Positions 22,350-34,475 of a stretch of DNA of 64,000 nt are shown one piece after another. The position numbers were made by a program, and so were the translations under genes. The DNA is from Aselliscus stoliczkanus (Eukaryota > Chordata > Mammalia > Chiroptera > Hipposideridae), in assembly GCA_033961575.1 (NCBI GenBank), contig CM066738.1, positions 100,279,478 through 100,343,477 of the forward strand, given 5' to 3'. The notes under the pieces were generated by a model. The model did not search any database, was not told the DNA's origin, and worked only from the letters and a program-made list of their open reading frames with translations. Position 1 is the first letter of the stretch. Every line of letters begins with the position of its first letter.

Positions 22350-23340
22350 ATATCACCATATATATCATGTATCACCATAACCACATTACACCCAACATAC
22401 ATATTTATTACAAATATAATTCCCAATCTAATCCAATTCAAATTAACTGTGTGCTTTTAATGTAGCAGGCAATGCTGTTCTGTTAAAACTACATTTATCA
22501 TCTGTGCTCAGGAAGTACTGGTTGCTCATTCACGTTTTCCTTTCCTGATCCACCAGGTGCCAGATGGTGGTCACTTACTGTTTTCCCTTTTTTCCGCCAT
22601 TCGGACTTCTACTGTACTATGTGCTGGAGCATGTAGACGTCATTGGTTAAAGTCTTGTTAGCTGCAGACAGTAGAAATATGGTTGCCATCTTGATCATGA
22701 ATACAAGGGCTGATGTGAGCTCCAGAAATCCTGGGAGAAGTGCAGTTACATAAGGTGGCCATGTAGATGACCTAGAATGTGCTTATATTAGTATATGAAG
22801 GTCATCATTGCTTGAGACACCCTGTGCCAGATGTGGTCCAAGCTCTCAGGTCTTATCCAGCAGGGATGGAATTCCTGTGATGGGTAGTGGAGTCTTTTTG
22901 GAACGCTGATGTATTTTGTCTGTCGGCTCTGCCATTGCACAGCTGTTATGTGTCAGAATATGGGTGATTCCCACCTGGCTTTTGCAGTGTAGCTATATCG
23001 AAATTGTCAACGAGATCTCACACATCTTGTGCGTTTGTTGCCATTGGATTCTGCACAGATCTCGTCGTGGCTGTTACAGTTTGGTACTGAGCATTTCCCT
23101 AGTAAAATACACACTGCATTTAGTGTCTCATCTTTCCATTCCTTACTAACCCTTTTCCATTGTTGTCACCTTCAGATGACCTTGCTGATTTTCCAAGTAG
23201 TGGATGCTTTTGTAGTATTTTTCTCAAGGCAAACAAAAATCAGTTGTTATTGGCTCTGAAGTCCCTGGCTAAGTACAGCTCAGTGATGTGCAGTGACTCA
23301 GCTGCCCCCTTTTGTTGGGCTAGTTTCCTGTCTACCTTGG
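22350..23340. other. Unique intronic stretch
   Basis: No gene or assignable repeat recognised. Several overlapping short open frames lack recognisable domains. Confidence 0.35.
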
Positions 23341-23355
23341 TATTCTTGCCTTTTA

Positions 23356-23485
23356 GGTTTTTTTTGTTTTGTTTGTTTTGTGTTTTTTTAAGGGCAGTGT
23401 CACTGGCCCTCATATGTGGGACCCGAACCGAGGCCGCTGGCTTCCCAAGCCAGCGCTTAACTACTGCGCCACTCTGCCGGCCCGG
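23356..23485 (-). mobile_element. SINE B (tRNA-derived)
   Basis: Minus-strand SINE B. The perfect 15-bp target-site duplication tattcttgcctttta lies at 23341-23355 and 23486-23500. Confidence 0.92.
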
Positions 23486-23500
23486 TATTCTTGCCTTTTA

Positions 23501-24227
23501 AAAAATTCCTTTCTCCTTTTGCTCTTCTTAGTCAGGGATGACCATCAAATAAGAAACTATTCATTTTTTTTTTTTTTTAAACAGGTATGCTGCCCATCCT
23601 AATGAGCACTGCCTTTCATGGTGGTTTCTTGGGAGGCCTTGCATTTATTCCTAACAGGATAACCATGGGTCAGTGAATTTCTTGGCAATTCTTCCTCTGT
23701 CAAAACTTCCTTCTTCACTAGGTTTGGTGACTAGTTATGTTAGCCTCATTATCTTACAATAAATGCTCTTAACTATATTGAACACTCATCTTAATCACCA
23801 TCATTGGCTTTGAAGCTGTTTCTAGAAGTTAAATTTATCACCTGGGAAAGCATGCTTGCCCACCACCCAGGGTGTTGGATGTCAAGAGATACAGACTTCA
23901 GTGGAAGCTCCTCAGGTAGAGAAGGTCTAAGAAGGTGTTGAATGATAACTTACTATTCCAGTAAAGGCTTAGGGTCCCCGGGTGGCTATAAATGGCATGC
24001 TGAAGTTCAACATTATATTCAATAGGAATTGGCCACATTCTTTAATATTCATATCTTGTAGAGTTAGTGTCAAGAAAGAAACTTAGTAGTTTGACAATAG
24101 TTTAACAAAAGGGCAGAAATTACTGGTGGATTTTTATGCAGTAGAAAAATATACACGTTTCCTTATTTTCCCATCATCACTGCAGTTCCTTGTCTGTTTC
24201 CTGTTACAGCTCATATTTTTGAAGCCT
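23501..24227. other. Unique intronic stretch
   Basis: No gene or assignable repeat recognised beyond a T-run at about 23567-23579. Confidence 0.35.
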
Positions 24228-24240
24228 TTTATAAATCCTT

Positions 24241-24307
24241 TTTTTTTTTTTTTTTTGAGGGCAGTGTGACTGGCCCTCTTATGTGGGACTGAACCGGGGT
24301 TGCTGGC
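24241..24307 (-). mobile_element. SINE B, 5'-truncated
   Basis: Only the 3' half of SINE B (poly-T, gagggcagtgtgactggccc, to ccggggttgctgg). The head is missing. The target-site duplication tttataaatcctttttt lies on both sides (from about 24229 and 24308), so the truncation happened at insertion, as in incomplete reverse transcription. Confidence 0.85.
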
Positions 24308-24365
24308 TTTATAAATCCTTTTTTGAAGCCTCCATTTTCATAGAAAGTCGGTGGTTCTGGTTTTT

Positions 24366-24480
24366 ACTTTTTTTTTTAATATTTTAGCTGAGCCATCCTG
24401 CCACCTGTTGGCAGCTCAACGGCAACTCAGCTCAGGCTGGGCATCGAACTGCCGTTGCTCAGAACTCAGCTTTCACTCTT
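24366..24480 (-). mobile_element. Rhin-1-type SINE head fragment
   Basis: Contains 'gctgagccatcctgccacc', 'tgttggcagctcaacggc' and 'gggcatcgaactgccg', the complement of a bat SINE tRNA head. It lies directly next to the composite SINE that follows and may be part of the same multi-step insertion. Confidence 0.7.
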
Positions 24481-24495
24481 TTTTTTGTTTTTGTT

Positions 24496-24916
24496 TTTTA
24501 AAGATTTTTTATTGGGGAATTGGGGAAGGGGAACAGACAAGTTGCTGTCTTTCTGTTCTTCAGTCTAGTTGTGGAGGACGTTGCTTCACTGGCCCATGTT
24601 GGTATCCTCATTGCGCTCTTCCCGGATGAGGCAGATTGATCGCCGGCCTCTGGCTGGTCGCTCACCGCGGCTATTGGCAGCTCACACCGGCTGCCAGCCG
24701 CTCACGCTGGCTGCCGGCCACTCACTGTAGCCTATGGCAGCCCACTGCACCAGGGGCTGCAGCCTACACCATCGCCGGGGCTCGCAGCCCAGCTCCAGGT
24801 GGAGCTGTTGTTAGCTGTAGAGGGCAGTGTCACTGGTCCTCATATGTGGGATCCGAACCGGGGTGGCTGGCATCCCAAAACCAGCTCTTAACCAATGTGC
24901 CACTCGGCCAGCCCTG
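24496..24916 (-). mobile_element. Composite SINE (~430 bp family)
   Basis: Read on the minus strand: a SINE B head (ggctggccgagtggcacatt) to 'gggccagtgacactgccctc', a unique middle (gctgcagcccctggtgcagt region, 'gtgagtggccggcagcc'), then the VES/Rhin-type tail ending 'ttccccaattccccaata'. Five similar copies occur at about 37.7, 42.6, 45.5, 48.1 and 62.2 kb. Confidence 0.85.
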
Positions 24917-26679
24917 GCTTATGGTTTTGATCAAGCAATGTATAGTTCTAGTTTAAAACAAGTCTGGGTAAAAGTCCAAATTCATACATCATAACTTGTA
25001 AGGGTTTGAACTCTAATTTGAAATATAAATATATATATATATAAATCTAATATGGTGACCTCAGGCTTTGAAGAGGGGTGATAAAAGGAAATGATAGAGT
25101 ATCTTAATACCACTGCTTAGCTCTCTGATACCCCTTTGCTGTTCTCATTTGAGGGGTTAGCAGGGAATGATCGAACATGACATTTTCTGGTCAAGGAATG
25201 GCTGGGGTAGAGTGGGGTGAGCCACTGCAAGGGCCTGTAGGGCCACACCTGACTCACCTGGCATACCTAGTGCACCTGGCTGTGTGGTCTGTGAGGGTAT
25301 ATCTGGCTTTCCTGGAACACCTGACTTGGGGGCCTGTGAGGACAAATGCCTAGCTCATCTGACCCACCTATAGTTCCTGTGGAATAGGGTCTCTTAGCTA
25401 AGAAATGAAAGTCTAAGCTAGGAAGCAGCAGGGGTACCTCTGGGCACTTTACAACACTTCCAGTTCTCTTGTGCCTGCCCACATATATTGTCCTTTCTAA
25501 TGTATAATTAGGGTCCACCCCATGGAGCTGTAGTGGAAGCTGGGGAAAGAAATGTCTCACAGTGTTATGCAGATTGGTGGTGAGGAAGTGATCTGGGGAG
25601 CTGGCACTTCCCATGTAAGGATCCCAGGTGACAGCTGGTGGCCACAGGGGTGGGGGGAGGGGAATGCAGGTGGCCTTTGTCAAGGTGGGAAATTGAGCTT
25701 GGAGGTGGAACTTCCTGAAGCCCAAATGGGACTACACTGTTTGGTAACAGGGCTGTGGAATACTTGAACACACAGAACAGAAATGTTTCTGTCGCTGTTC
25801 TCAATCCCGATTTATTTTTACTTTTGGCAGATAGAAAAATGTTAATTGCAAAGTGAGGAAAGAGTGAGTATGATTATGATAAGTGATAAAAGAGATAAAA
25901 GGGAACAAATTCTCTTAATTATTGTCTTGTGTTAAGTGTTACGCATTGTCTTAGAATTACTCTTCGAGAGATGTATAGGAGATCTGCAAGGGGAAATTGC
26001 CAGAGTTCCCCATTTTACTATTTATCTTCTCTTTCCACATTACTTATGGAGAAAAGGTAGATGCTTAAGAGAGGTCAGTGAGGTAGACAGCTGTGGACCA
26101 GGCCTGGCCCTGAAGTGATGGGAACGTGCTGTCGGTAGGAGGCAGAGAGGGGCCTGAGAGCTCTGGGTTCTTTAATTTTCCTTCTGAAAAGGATGTGTTC
26201 CCCTGTGCCCCCTTGTCACAGACTCCTCTAGAATGGTTTATTAGAATATATGACTTCTCCTTATCCCATCCTCAGCAAGTGTTAACGGCCTGAGGAACAT
26301 AATTTTCCAGCATTTATTCCCACAACTTTTCAGGTAGCTGAGTTATAGCAATGTTAGAGTTGAAATCGGGGCCATCTCACCAGGAACCAACTTTTCAGAA
26401 GTTGAAAAGTCAGTGTAAATTTAGTAATGTGGGAAACTTCTTAGTAAAAGTACCCCAGATTCTAGTCATTTTTCTCTTTTGAAAACTCAGTTTTAGGAAG
26501 TAATCATAGGGATTCCCCTGGAAGCAAGTTTGGCTGAATAGAGGGCAGTGATTGTGGATTTTCCACAGCTTTCTTGTGAATACTGTTAAAGAAGCAGCAG
26601 CCTCCCAGAACATGATAGGAAATGTTAATGCCGTAATGCTGAGTGACACAGTAATGCTGAGTTTAAAATAATGATAAAT
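24917..26679. other. Unique intronic stretch
   Basis: No gene recognised. An (AT)n microsatellite lies at about 25030-25043. A 152-codon minus-strand open frame (25267-25725) has no recognisable domain, and its apparent 'TG/PHRPPSQV' internal repetition reflects low-complexity DNA. Confidence 0.35.
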
Positions 26680-28209
26680 ACCCCACTATTTCATGGAAAA
26701 ATACAGATAAGGGCCCTAGAATTTCAAAACGGCAGAGTAAGGACCTCTGTAAATTTACTCCATAGAAGCATTGAGAAAATCGGCAATATCTATCACTATC
26801 AACTCTTTCAGACCTCTGGAAGTGAGCTATAGACTTGCAACAATCTGGAGAATATTTGCTCAAGAAAAACACTGCAATCTCAGGAGGAACCAGTGACCAG
26901 TGGTGTTTTAACTTGTGCTAATCGTATCCCTTCTTGCCCCAACTCCATTGTGGCTTTGAAAGCCAGCAGTCTTGCAAGTATGGTCGGAGTGAAAAAAGCC
27001 AGTGGTCTCATAACCACTGGATGGGGCAGAGCAGAAGCTGAGCTCCCCAAAAGGTCCACCCCGCCAAAGAAACATCATTGTTTGACAGCTTGCTAAAAAT
27101 CTCTACTCAATAGGGCCCATCTCTATTTGACATGACTCAGAGCTCACATTTGGTAAAGGGCTCTACTCACTTAGCATTTGTTGAAAACAATAAGATGCAA
27201 TTGTTTAATCATAGCTGCCTAAGATCGTCTAGCTAGTTGGGGCCAATATTAAAAGGAAAACCTGGGGATTTGAAAAGCTCCAACATATTCCTTGGAATCT
27301 ACAAGGCTGAGCACATGCCCAGGAAAGACCTGAGAAGGCCGTATGTTCTCACCTCTGACATTGAGGCTCTGCACATAGAAGTGAACACCAAGGCATAAAC
27401 TGTCCGGCAAAGCATTAAAGGCACAGCCCAACACATACACATAAGCCCTTGATAAAGGCTGGAAGATTTATTAGTTCAAAGCATTTAATGAAATCTCTGT
27501 CCAGTCATTAATGAACTGCTAAATAAACTAAGCAGAGACTTCAGTGACCATATATGATTAAAAAAAAAAAGATTTTACAGAATTAGTCCAGGAAAATAAA
27601 AATCAACAAATGTACAGCAGCAACAAACCCTGGGGTCCATAACAACAATCCTGGAAACTGATATCCCAGATGGACACATAGTATTTAAAATATCTCATTT
27701 TTAACAAAAAATTATAAGACATCCAAAGAAACAGGGAAATACGGCTTATACAAAGGAAAGAAAAAGCAGTTAATAGAAATTGTCTTTGAGGAGGCCTGGC
27801 TCTTGGATGGACTACATAAAACTTAAATCAGCTATGATAGGTATGTTCAAAAAAAAACCATGTGTAAAGAATTAAAGGAAAGCATGAGATGATGTATCAC
27901 CAAATAGAAAATGTGACTATAAAGGTAGATATTATATAAAGAAGAACCAAATAGGAATTTGGATTTGAAAAGTACAGTGACTGAAAAGAAAAATTCACTA
28001 GAGAGACTGTAGCAGATTTGAGCTGGCAGAAGAGTGAGTCAGTGAACTTGAAGGCAGGTCAACTGATATTATTCAGTCCGAGGAACAAAAAGAAAACAGT
28101 GGAAATATGAACAGAACCTTAAAGACCTGTGGGACACCATGAAGTATAGAATATACCCATAATGGGAGTCCCAGAAAAAAGAGGCAAGAAAGAAAAAGAG
28201 GCAGAAAGA

Positions 28210-28239
28210 AGTTATGCTATAAGTCGTTATAGCATAACT
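28210..28239. repeat. Perfect 13-bp inverted repeat
   Basis: agttatgctataa and its exact complement ttatagcataact are separated by a 4-base loop (gtcg). It lies inside the L1 at the boundary between 5' UTR-like and ORF2-like sequence, next to further TA-rich repeats. Confidence 0.8.
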
Positions 28240-28307
28240 ATATAAATAGTTATAAATAGTTGTCAGAAAAGTCATGATGCATTTTTGCAACAAAAAAACA
28301 TAGAAAA

Positions 28308-28421
28308 GGGCTGGCCGAGTGGCGTGGTGGTTAAGCGCTGGCTTGGGAAGCCAACGGCCCCAGTTCGGGTCCCACATATGAGGGCCAGTGACACTGCCCT
28401 CAACAACGACAACAACAACAA
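28308..28421 (+). mobile_element. SINE B nested in L1
   Basis: Plus-strand SINE B (gggctggccgagtggcgtgg to cactgccctc) with a (CAA)n-type tail. The repeat aaaagtcatga is present at about 28267 and after the tail at about 28421. The left copy is separated from the SINE head by about 30 extra bases, so the insertion boundary is unusual. Confidence 0.85.
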
Positions 28422-30134
28422 AAAAGTCATGACTTCTCCAATAACCCAACAGATGAAATTGACAAATTTTTATAAAGACAAATTACTGCAATTGACTCAA
28501 GAATTCAAAAGTTTGAATAGACCAATAATAAGAGATTGAATTAGTAATCAGAAAACTTCCCACAAAGAAAATCCCAGGCCTAAATGACTTATTGGGTGAA
28601 TTTGCTGGGTGAATTCTACCATATATTTAAGGAAGAGTTAACAGGAATTATTATCACAAACACTTCAAAAAAATAGAAGAGGAAGCAACACTTCTTAGTT
28701 CATTCTATAAAGCCACTATTGACCTGATCCCAAAACCAGGCAAAGACATCACGAGAAAGCTACAGACCAGTATCCTTTATGAACATAGATGCACAAATCC
28801 TCATTGTAATACTAGCAAATTGAATCCAGCAACATTTAAAAAGGATTGTACACCATGACCAAATGTAATTTTTATCAGGAATGAAAATGTGATTTACCAT
28901 AAAAAAATCAATGTAATATATTACATTATAAAATAAAAGATATCTCACACATCATCTCAATAGATGCAGAAACACCATTTGACAGTTCAACACCCTTTCA
29001 TAGTAAAAACAATCAATACACTAGGAATAGAAACTTCCTGATTTACCTAAAGGCTATCAATAAGATACCCACATCTAATATACTTAATATACTTTCACCA
29101 TTAATGTACTTAATGGTGAAAAACTGGATGTTTTCTCCCAAGATCATGAGGAAAACGAGGATCACCATTCTCATCACTTCTGTTCAACATTGTATTGGAG
29201 AGTTCTAATCAGGACAGTAAGTCAAGAAACAAACAAACAAAAAAGATGTTCAGATTGGAAAGGAAGAAGTAAAACTATTTCTAGTCGTAGATGACTAGAG
29301 AACTTGTATATAGAAAATTGTAAGGCATCCACACAAAAAACCCAACTTGAACTAATAAGTTCAGCAAGGTTTCAGAATGGAAAGACATCCCATGTTCATG
29401 GATTTGAAGACTTATATTGTTAAACTGGCAGCATGTCCCAAATTGATCTACATATTCAGTGTATAATATCTATAAAATCCCATCTGACTTTTTTTGCAGA
29501 TATTGACAGACTGATCATAAGATTCACCTGGAAATTCAAGGGACTCAGAATAGCCAAAAACAATCTTGAAAAAGAAGAACATGGAGGACTCACAATTCTT
29601 GATTTAAAAACTTACTGCAAAGCTACAGTATTAACCATATTGATCAATGCAATAGACTTGAGCATCCAAAAAAAAAGACCTTTACATTTATGATCAGCTG
29701 TTTTGCAACAAGGGTACAAGGGTGTGACTGGATAAACAAAATGTGGTCTAGCCACACAGGTCTATTCATATGACGCGATATTATTCAGCCATTAAAGAAT
29801 AACGGTCACAAAATGGTACAATGTGGGTGAACATTGAAAACATAGAGCGTGAACGGAGGCAGGCACAAAAGGCCACACATTTAGTTGAAATGCCCAGAAC
29901 AGGCAAATCCTTAGAGACAGAAGGTAGTTTAGTGTTTGCTGGAGGCACGTAGGAGGGAAGAATAGTTAGTATATGACTGCAATGGGTATAGCGTTTCTTT
30001 TAGGGTGATGAAAATTTTCTGGGATTATCTAATGGTGATAGATGCACAGTTTAGTGACTATTTTAAAAATCAATGAATGATATACTTTAAAAGGATGGAC
30101 TTTATGACCTATAAATTAAATCTGAATAAAGCTT

Positions 30135-31924
30135 TTATTTTAACATGACATATAAATAAGGGCACATCCAGATGTTGGGAAAACAGTGCATTAGGTTTCA
30201 GTATCTGGCTTGTGCAAACTTTGGGCATTTTGTTCCTTGTGTAGAATTCTAAAATCTGCATCTTGTTTTCCACCCCCACCCTAATGCTGCCAGTAGGTAT
30301 GCTTCTGTGCCACTGGATTGAGTGAACAGCATGGCAGCGTTCCTCAGTTAAGAGCCATAGGGTCGCTATTATACCTCTGCCTAATACATACATGAGCCTA
30401 CGCTTTCATCACTTGTAGGTGTAACAATGTTTCCTTCCATTCTCACTATTTGTACCTTGTCATTTTGCTTGTATCCTCCCCACATCATTCTAAGAAAAAA
30501 ATTAGGTTGTACAATGAGGAAAAAAGCTGTAGAAGTGTTCTTGGGCAATTTGAGCCTATCAGACAGCATCTGCCTGATGGGTGGTGTGAGACATCAACAT
30601 TGAACAAACACGATGACAAAGTAAGAAAGGATGATTTGTTTGAAGGAATACAACCAATTCTTGTCCTCTACCAGTTAACTCGCGGGAAGAAATGAGGCTG
30701 CATATTAAGACAAGGAGACGGAGTCCAAATGACAGAAAAATAGAAGAGAAGATACCAAGATAGCCAGCCAGTGTTGGCTGTAAACATTTCAGTGTATAAC
30801 AGATGATTGGCTCAGAGTAACAGGATGCTGCAACATAGCAAAGGGGAGTGGGTAGAGGAGGGAGCCTTCTCCATAAGTGAAAAGTTGGACTGACAGTCAG
30901 TTAACACAAAACAATAATAAGCCTGTGTATGTTTCAAATGCATTATCTGATGGATTAATCTTACCCACCCATCCGTCTCTTAGGAGGGATCCAATTTATG
31001 GTGAATTTGTAGAACCAGAGAACATCATAGCAGGAAGTTACTAGAGAGCAAAAGGGAAGTGTAAAGGGTTTGAGATTCCAGGAGGTATTTCCAAGAACTC
31101 TTTTTATGGAGGTAGCTGAGATCATGTATTTTGTTACTGATTTTCCTCCGGTCGAGCTACACAAAGCAATCATTCAGTTGGCACAAAGCACAGTGGAAAA
31201 TAACCATTGCTGACATCAAGAGACACGATCGTGCCATTTGATAAACGTAGTGCACTAGATTACTGAACTGTGTTTCTTGAATTGTGGTTCAATGGTAATG
31301 TTACCTGTTTTTTTTTTTTTTTTTTTTTTTTTTGTGGTCAGGATTTTTTTTATAAGTTGAGAAACCCACAAGTATGTGAGCTGGTGTATTTTGGGATGAA
31401 GCCAGACTGGCAGAGTGTTAGTAATTTGAGTTGTATAAACTGCAGTGTGGGGAGGCAGAGTTGGTGGCTAGTGTCTTGTGAAGAGCAAACCCTTGATTTT
31501 TCTTCCTAATATATAACAGAACACCTCCTTGCTAAAATTAGTTATGGTAAAGGATAAGAAGAAAAACTTCAGTAGCCTGTGAAGACTTCTGCCTCAGTCT
31601 TGGGATTATGAGCAAGAAAAAAAAAATTAGGCAAGGTTGTCAATTTTGTTTTATGTTAATGAACTATGAGAATATAAAGGAACAGGTTGCAGGGTCACAG
31701 AGGGAGAAGGGCTGGCTGAGTTTTTAAACTCCTGTTGAAGATTTGGATCCGCCTTCTTGAATTTCTTGAGCTCCCGTTGGCTTATTACATAATGAGTAAG
31801 GTGAGAAGTGAGATAAAACCCCTGACCTTCAACCAAGAGAGGAGTTGGATCCATTGTTCCAGTGGTTTTTCAAATCCTGCCCATTGTCACAAGTGCTCCA
31901 GTTTTGCCTCCAGCGTTTTACTGT
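30135..31924. other. Unique intronic stretch
   Basis: No gene recognised. A long poly-T run lies at about 31309-31333. Confidence 0.35.
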
Positions 31925-32158
31925 GAAAGCTTTCAAGTCGTCAGACAAGCTGGAAGAATGTGCGGTGAACACCCATATACCCTGCACCTAGATTCCACAA
32001 TTAACATCTCGCTCTACTTGCTTAGGTATATTTATCCCCTCTATCCATCCGTCTTTATTTCAAGGCACATGATAGACATTAGTACACTTTGGTCCTGCTC
32101 ACTCAATGTGCATGTCATTAAGATCAGGTCAATATTTGCTTATGGATTGCTTCCGAGA
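31925..32158 (-). mobile_element. Probable old L1 3' UTR fragment
   Basis: 'acacccatataccctgcacc', 'tagattccacaattaacatc' and 'tgcttaggtatatttat' resemble the complement of an old L1M 3' UTR. It is interrupted or ended by the SINE at 32170. Family assignment is tentative. Confidence 0.45.
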
Positions 32159-32169
32159 ACTTTAAAAAA

Positions 32170-32580
32170 AATTATTTTTGAAGATTTTATTGGGGAATTG
32201 GGGAAAGGGAACAGTGTTGGGGAATTGGGGAGGGGGAACAGCCAAGTTGTTGTCCTGCAGTCTTAGTTGGGAGGGCGCAGCTAGCCCAGCTCCAGGTCCA
32301 GTTGCCATCTGGCTGCCGGTCAGCAGCTTGCGGCTGCTCAGCTCAAGGTGTTTTGTTCGGTCTTAGTTGCAGGTGGGTGTAGCCAACCATCCCACATGGG
32401 GATCGAACCGGCAACCTTGTTAGGAGCACGTGCTCTCACCAGCTGAGCCATTCTGCCACCTGTTGGCAGCTCAGCGGCAGCTCATCTCGGGCTCAACTCA
32501 CTGGCCCATGTGGGAATCAAACCAGCGACCCTGTTGCTTAGAGCTCATGCTCTTAACCAACTGAGCCACGCGACCGGCCC
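32170..32580 (-). mobile_element. Rhin-1-type composite SINE, two heads
   Basis: From left: a duplicated tail motif ('ggggaattggggaaaggga' then 'ttggggaattggggaggggg'), body, then two tRNA-like heads ('gggatcgaaccggcaacc', 'gggaatcaaaccagcgacc') and the end gccacgcgaccggccc. Short flanking repeats gagaacttt / gggaacttt are visible at about 32155 and 32583. Confidence 0.85.
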
Positions 32581-32597
32581 TCTGGGAACTTTTTTGA

Positions 32598-32720
32598 AGA
32601 TTAAATTCCCAGGCCTCATTATAGAGCTGGTGATTTAGAAGGGTGGGGGCAGGCCCAGAAATGTGCACTTTGAAATCTCCCCAGGTGTTTCTGATGGCGA
32701 ACCAGGTGTAGGGTCTTCTG
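32598..32720. mobile_element. hAT-Charlie-type MITE fragment
   Basis: 'attcccaggcctcattatag', 'ggcaggcccagaaatgtgc' and 'tctccccaggtgtttctgat' follow the MER20/MER33-like pattern of short hAT elements. Confidence 0.5.
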
Positions 32721-32842
32721 CTCCGGGGAGTGCTTCCGGGTTACTTCCTGGCTAACCATCGCCTGAGACCCCTTACTGGATTATTGCCCTCCTGACCATG
32801 GAACTCCATTTTTGGCCTCCCTGGACTCTTGTGCTTAAAACA

Positions 32843-33005
32843 GTGGTTCTCAACGGGGGATGTTTTGGTTGTCAAACCCGAGGAGGGGGAGGGGCTGTTG
32901 GCATCTACTGGGCAGAGGCTTTGACCTAGTCTGTAATTCACACAACAGCCTGCTCTGATGAGGCATTCCCTGGACCAAAATGTCAGCAGTGCTGAGGGTG
33001 AGAAA
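32843..33005. mobile_element. MER5A-like MITE, partial
   Basis: 'cagtggttctcaacgggggat', 'ggttgtcaaaccc', 'gttggcatctactgggcag' and, at the end, 'aatgtcagcagtgctgaggg' with 'gagaaact' match the MER5A order, with internal divergence or a replaced centre. Confidence 0.6.
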
Positions 33006-34060
33006 CTTGTTTCTTTGCCTAAAAGGAATGGATGTTTAAGCGTTGTGTGGGGACCAGTAGAGATTTTGTCATATTATATCAGTATCTACCTGGTCTTCAC
33101 CCAATACAGATTTATGCTCCAAGGAGTTCCTAATTTAAAATAAGCTGGTTTTGGAAAGCTTGTTATCTGAAACTTTGAGTGCATTTGCCTGAAAAAGGTC
33201 GTGTTGCCTGGGGCCTTTTATTTTCTCTTACTGTATCTAAAGATAGTATTTCATAACACAGGGAAATAGAAAAGAGTGCTTTGGGAGTGCAATAATTAAT
33301 GTAAAGCAGAACCATTTTGCAGGTAGGTGCATTCCAGGTCTTGTCCTGCAGGTAGCCGGTGATGGGAGGCGGGTGGGGGTGGAAGGGAGACTGGGGTTGA
33401 GCCTCTCAGTGGTCATTCCAGGACTATAGAGGTCAGTGGGGCTGTTCTTCACAAAGCCTAATTCAACCTCACAATGAATGGCTTTCCTGGCTATTAATAA
33501 AGATGCATTTCTAGTATTGCTCTGACTACTTATCTACAGTGTCCTGGGTCTTGAAGAAAACAAACTGTAAAATAGAACAGAAAGAGGGCTAAAAGAAAGT
33601 GGGGTGTGTGTGTGTGTTGCGGGGAAGATTGTTTCTTGAGGTGAGAACAGGTGGGAGGCACTGGCCCTGGGAAAGAAGTGGAATTAAAAAGAAGGCCGGC
33701 TGAGATTGGGTGAAACTGGACTTGGTCTCCGCATGGGTTAGTTCACTTCACTTCATATCTCCTGTTGAGGAAAAATCATACCTTATACGGCTGTTGGAAG
33801 AGTAACTGAGACTATGAATGGGAAAATGTTGATAACATTGACTGTGCTGTGCCAAATGCTAGGAGGAGTTCTTGTTACTTCTGGGCAGAGGAAGCAGTTG
33901 GGACCAAGACTGGCAATGTGCTAAGACCCCAGTAACTGCGAGGTGTGTGTTAGGTGCACTTACCTGCGTATCTTGGGACGAGTATCTTGCTGGTTATGCT
34001 GCAGGTAATGCTGATGAAGTAATTGCCACGGGAGTCTTTGCTCAACTCTCTGGTTTAATT
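33006..34060. other. Unique intronic stretch
   Basis: No gene recognised. A short TG microsatellite lies at about 33603-33617. Confidence 0.35.
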
Positions 34061-34064
34061 ATAA

Positions 34065-34150
34065 CGTATCCTTGGGCAAGGTTGCTTAATGTCTCTTATC
34101 TTCATTTCCTTCATTTCTTCATATCTAAAATGGAGGTACTTGTGTGATCT
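34065..34150 (+). mobile_element. MIR fragment
   Basis: 'cttgggcaaggttgcttaat' and 'tcatatctaaaatggaggta' correspond to the central MIR core in sense orientation. Confidence 0.6.
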
Positions 34151-34344
34151 TAGAGATCCATTCATCGTTAGCATTCTTCTGATGTTGAGCTTTTGGAAAA
34201 AAGGCTTCTGGGAATGAAATGGCAGTAATGATAAGCCAGTCGTATTAGATGGCAGTGTGTACACACTCTCATTTATTTAACAAACACGAAACACTGACTG
34301 TTCCAGGCCCTGTACTCAGGACTTTAAAAATAATCATTAAAGAA

Positions 34345-34475
34345 TTTCATAACACCCTGTAATATAGGCCCTATATTATTACCTCCATGATATAGATTAG
34401 GAAACTGAGGCTCTGAGAAGTCTGTGATTTGTCCCAGGTCACAGCTAGGAAGTGGCAGACCATCATGGGATGCAA
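34345..34475 (-). mobile_element. MIR SINE relic
   Basis: Reverse MIR core: 'attaggaaactgaggctctg', 'gtcccaggtcacagctagg', 'aagtggcagaccatcat'. Confidence 0.75.

Larger units (their letters stand above)
26680..30130 (+). mobile_element. Ancient L1 retrotransposon, internally deleted
   Basis: Approximate ends. An L1M-type 5' UTR is recognisable ('cagacctctggaagtgagct', 'gaacctaaagacctgtgg'-like 'ccttaaagacctgtggga', 'atgggagtcccagaaa'). It then jumps at about 28250-28440 into the later part of ORF2 (reverse transcriptase region: 'gaaaatcccaggcctaaatg', 'ccaaaaccaggcaaagaca'). A short readable ORF2 C-terminal stretch lies at 29433-29693 (DRLIIRFTWKFKG, GGLTILDLKTYCKA). The 3' UTR follows ('caaaaggccacacattta', 'gggattatctaatggtgata') and ends near 30130. 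ORF1 is not recognisable and ORF2 has many stops, so the copy is dead. Confidence 0.8.

Noticed and set aside
23369..23602. Recurrent peptide 'GSVTGPHMWDPN..' seen in many open frames (also near 28.1, 35.6, 41.6, 45.4 and 47.1 kb)
   Set aside because: It is the translated minus strand of the SINE B repeat, not a protein family.
26893..27096. Open frame over 26893-27096 considered as a gene exon
   Set aside because: It lies within the L1 5' UTR-like region and has no recognisable domain.
29433..29693. 86-codon open frame with reverse-transcriptase-like wording
   Set aside because: It is a surviving piece of the dead L1 ORF2, not an independent gene.
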